Shown here: positions 12,954 through 15,147 of the stretch, in pieces
How positions within the stretch are numbered: the first letter of the stretch is position 1
Layout of the letters: the number at the start of each line of letters is the position of its first letter
Assembly (NCBI GenBank): GCA_009779045.1
Contig: WREZ01000008.1
Coordinates: 1-15,147 of the forward strand
Direction: 5' to 3'
DNA length: 15,147 nt
Source: Candidatus Bathycorpusculum sp.
GTDB lineage: Archaea > Thermoproteota > Bathyarchaeia > Bathyarchaeales > Bathycorpusculaceae
Made by a program: the position numbers and the translations under genes
Notes under the pieces: generated by a model
What the model saw: only the letters and a program-made list of their open reading frames with translations
Database searches by the model: none
Told to the model about the DNA's origin: nothing

Positions 12954-15026
12954 ATGGCTAAAGATGTTGTTGATCAAATGGATCCTCAGGAACGTTTTTT
13001 GGAATTTTTTAAGATTTTTAAGGTAGATTCTGAGAGGGGGCAAAAAGAGAAGTATAGGGCGAAGCTTGGGCAGCTATCTATTTCAGGGAAGACTAGTATT
13101 ACGATTAATTTTGATGAGTTATATAGTTTTGATCAAAAATTGGCTGAGAGGTTGCTTAATAATCCTGAAGAATATTTAGAGTATGCTAGTAAAGCCGCGT
13201 ATGAGCAGTTAAGGATTGAGGATGAGGAATATGCGGGTAAAATAGAGAAAATCACTATACGTATTGCTAAGCTTTTGGGTAAGGAAGCGTTACGTAAAAT
13301 AGGCTCTAAGAATATGGGTAAATTAATTCTTGTTGAGGGTATTGTTGTTCGTGCTACACCTGTTCGTCCGATGGTTTTGCAGGCGGCGTATAAGTGTAAG
13401 CGTTGTGGAACTATGATGAAAATTGAACAAACAGGGCAGTTTCTTAAAGCGCCGCCGGTTTGTATGGGTGTTGATTGTGGGAAAGAGGGACCTTTTGAGT
13501 TTGCTCAAGAGGAATCTACTTTTATAGATTCACAAGATTTGCGTTTGCAAGAAAAACCGGAAGATTTGCCGCCGGGTCAACTTCCTAGGGTTTTGGCGGT
13601 AAAGTTGGTTGGTGATGAAATTGTGGATCAGGCACGGCCTGGGGATCATGTGTCTATAGTGGGCATAGTTCGTGCTCATGCGCCCTCGTTGGTTGGTATG
13701 GGGAAGCTTCGCACGTTTATTTTACAGTTGGAGGGTAATTCTGTTGAGCTTTTAGGTAAGGAGCCTGAGGCTTCACCACCTTCACCTGAGGAGGAGACAA
13801 AAATTTTGGAGTTGTCTCGTGATCCTTATGTTCATAAAAAGATCATGAGTAGTATTGCCCCGTCTATTTTTGGAAATGAGCATCTAAAGGAGGCGGTTAT
13901 GTATTTGCTTTTTGGGGGTGTTTCAAGGAGTTTGCCAGATATGACTGTGAGAGGTGAAATGAATGCGTTAATTATAGGTGATCCTGGCACTGCTAAGTCG
14001 CAGATGCTTCAATATGTCTCGCGTATTGCGCCAAGAGGTTTATACACTTCAGGTAGAGGTACCACCGCTGCTGGTTTAACTGCAGCTGTTGTTAGGGAAA
14101 AGGGTGGTTCGATGTCTCTTGAAGCAGGCGCACTTGTTTTGGCAGATAAAGGTATAGCATGTATTGATGAAATGGACAAAATGCGTCCTGAAGATCGTGT
14201 GGCTATACACGAAGCCATGGAGCAGCACACCGTTTCAGTAGCTAAAGGGGGTATTGTTGCAACTCTTAACGCGCGAACATCTGTTTTAGCGGCAGCTAAC
14301 CCAGCTTTAGGTAGATATGAACCAAACCGTACAGTATCTGAAAACATTTCTTTACCAGTTACCATTCTTTCACGTTTTGATTTGATTTTTGTACTTCGTG
14401 ATGTGCCTAACAAGGAGACAGATAGTAAAATGTCAGAGCACATTTTAGAAATACACAGACGTGGTATAAGTCCTGTTGAGGCACAAGTTGACACAGAACT
14501 TTTACGTAAATATGTTAGCTATGCTAAAAGTGTATATCCAACATTAAGTACTGAAGCATTAAAACGACTTAAAGAATTCTACTTAGCCATGCGTAAAGCA
14601 GACGATTCATCTGAAGGTTCTCCTGTAGCGATTACTACTCGACAACTTGAATCATTAGTTAGATGCGCTGAAGCCAGAGCACGTGTTGCATTGCGTAAGG
14701 AGGTAACAGCAGAAGATGCAGAAGCAGCAATAGCAATCATGCAAAAATCGCTACAAGAGGTAGGAATTGACCTATCCAACTTTAAAGTGGACATAGACAT
14801 CATCATGACAGGTAAACCCAAAAGCATCAGAGACCGCTTCCACATAGTTCTATCAGTTCTAATAGATATGGAAAAACAAACGGGTATAGTAGAAAGAGAC
14901 ACCTTTGTAGCTGAACTAGAAACTAACCACAAAATTCCAAGAGGCGAAATTGAACGCATGATAAGTCAACTACTACGAGAAGGCACCATTTATGAACCCC
15001 GCGAAGGATGTCTAAAGAAAACCTAA
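12954..15026 (+). CDS. mcm: Replicative minichromosome maintenance helicase MCM
   Basis: This 690-residue MCM unwinds DNA ahead of the fork as a hexamer. The N-terminal domain (about 10-265) includes the zinc finger Cys148-x2-Cys151...Cys170-x4-Cys175 inside the OB fold. The AAA+ domain (about 290-510) has the MCM Walker A GDPGTAKS at 342-349 with Lys348, Walker B IDEMDK at 404-409, sensor 1 LAAANP at 445-450 and the arginine-finger motif SRFD at 473-476. A helical lid (510-600) and a C-terminal winged-helix part (about 620-685, VERDTFV to REGTIYEP) complete a normal-length protein with no intein. AGGTG (12938-12942) overlaps the gins23 stop and can serve as ribosome site. The first two thirds are G/T-rich, while the last 600 bases are A/C-rich. 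Confidence 0.97.
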   Translation: MAKDVVDQMDPQERFLEFFKIFKVDSERGQKEKYRAKLGQLSISGKTSITINFDELYSFDQKLAERLLNNPEEYLEYASKAAYEQLRIEDEEYAGKIEKITIRIAKLLGKEALRKIGSKNMGKLILVEGIVVRATPVRPMVLQAAYKCKRCGTMMKIEQTGQFLKAPPVCMGVDCGKEGPFEFAQEESTFIDSQDLRLQEKPEDLPPGQLPRVLAVKLVGDEIVDQARPGDHVSIVGIVRAHAPSLVGMGKLRTFILQLEGNSVELLGKEPEASPPSPEEETKILELSRDPYVHKKIMSSIAPSIFGNEHLKEAVMYLLFGGVSRSLPDMTVRGEMNALIIGDPGTAKSQMLQYVSRIAPRGLYTSGRGTTAAGLTAAVVREKGGSMSLEAGALVLADKGIACIDEMDKMRPEDRVAIHEAMEQHTVSVAKGGIVATLNARTSVLAAANPALGRYEPNRTVSENISLPVTILSRFDLIFVLRDVPNKETDSKMSEHILEIHRRGISPVEAQVDTELLRKYVSYAKSVYPTLSTEALKRLKEFYLAMRKADDSSEGSPVAITTRQLESLVRCAEARARVALRKEVTAEDAEAAIAIMQKSLQEVGIDLSNFKVDIDIIMTGKPKSIRDRFHIVLSVLIDMEKQTGIVERDTFVAELETNHKIPRGEIERMISQLLREGTIYEPREGCLKKT

Positions 15027-15039
15027 AACAGACAGAGAG

Positions 15040-15147
15040 ATGAACAACAACACAAAATACAAACAAAAAAGTTTAAACCAACATAAAATCAGAAAACGAC
15101 TAACAATGAATTCAACAAAGACTACTCTGCTATCGTTAGACAACTAC
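15040..15147 (+). CDS. Possible start of a further gene (cut by window edge)
   Basis: From ATG 15040, 13 nt after the mcm stop and just behind the purine stretch gacagagag, a frame stays open for 36 codons to the window end. The product begins MNNNTKYKQKSLNQHK and continues basic and Asn-rich, with a second Met at residue 23 and the end TTLLSLDNY. This is too short to assign a family. A/C-rich DNA like this has few stop codons by chance, so the openness is weak evidence. The close spacing to mcm is the main support. Confidence 0.35.
   Translation, partial: MNNNTKYKQKSLNQHKIRKRLTMNSTKTTLLSLDNY

Noticed and set aside
14009..14494. 161-codon minus-strand frame inside mcm
   Set aside because: It is a long antisense shadow of the conserved AAA+ part, where mcm motifs fully explain the DNA.
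12954..15026. Possible intein or fusion in mcm or the RFC genes
   Set aside because: Walker A, Walker B and sensor motifs follow at normal distances and the lengths match the families, so no insertion is present.

Overview
The window is a low-GC archaeal chromosome segment. RNA polymerase subunit Rpo12, a clamp-loader pair (RFC-S and RFC-L), Gins23 directly upstream of MCM, Taw1/TYW1, Trm5, Trm112 and an archaeal translin are all archaeal-type genes. The Gins23-MCM pair resembles the arrangement known from Thermoproteota (TACK archaea). A Bathyarchaeia-like host is my guess only, because no rRNA or other phylogenetic marker can be searched here. Starts are a mix of ATG, GTG and TTG. Some genes have Shine-Dalgarno sequences, and others have a TATA box 25-35 nt before the start codon with no ribosome site, which suggests leaderless or short-leader mRNAs.

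Left part (1-5294): the start of a membrane-anchored SGNH/GDSL hydrolase runs off the left edge on the minus strand. Facing away from it is a nucleotide-sugar operon: a GMPPB-like sugar-1-phosphate nucleotidylyltransferase, a GlmM/phosphomannomutase-family enzyme, a UDP-sugar-dehydrogenase-like protein and a Gfo/Idh/MocA oxidoreductase. Together they would make activated, modified sugars for surface glycans or protein glycosylation. The third protein has the family fold but has lost almost every recognisable catalytic motif.

Middle part (5295-9444): tRNA and RNA genes. Trm5 (m1G37 of tRNA) and Trm112 (a methyltransferase activator) are on the minus strand. Rpo12 diverges from Trm5. An unrecognised 8-cysteine protein follows on the minus strand. 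Then come Taw1, which turns m1G37 into 4-demethylwyosine, a translin/TRAX-like RNase with its acidic residues intact, and a free-standing MetRS-beta/EMAP-type tRNA-binding domain. Trm5 and Taw1 catalyse consecutive steps of one pathway.

Right part (9544-15147): replication genes. RFC small and large subunits overlap by 4 nt and are followed by a second unrecognised 8-cysteine protein behind a strong Shine-Dalgarno. A 273-base AT-rich spacer with a perfect palindrome comes next, then Gins23 and MCM, with a possible further gene start at the right edge.

The most unusual large-scale signal is strand composition. The plus strand is A/C-rich to about 9.0 kb, G/T-rich to about 10.6 kb, A/C-rich to about 12.1 kb, G/T-rich to about 14.4 kb and A/C-rich again to the end. 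Both flips to G/T lie in intergenic DNA, while both flips back lie inside genes (RFC-L and MCM). No CRISPR array, insertion sequence, tRNA or rRNA was seen.
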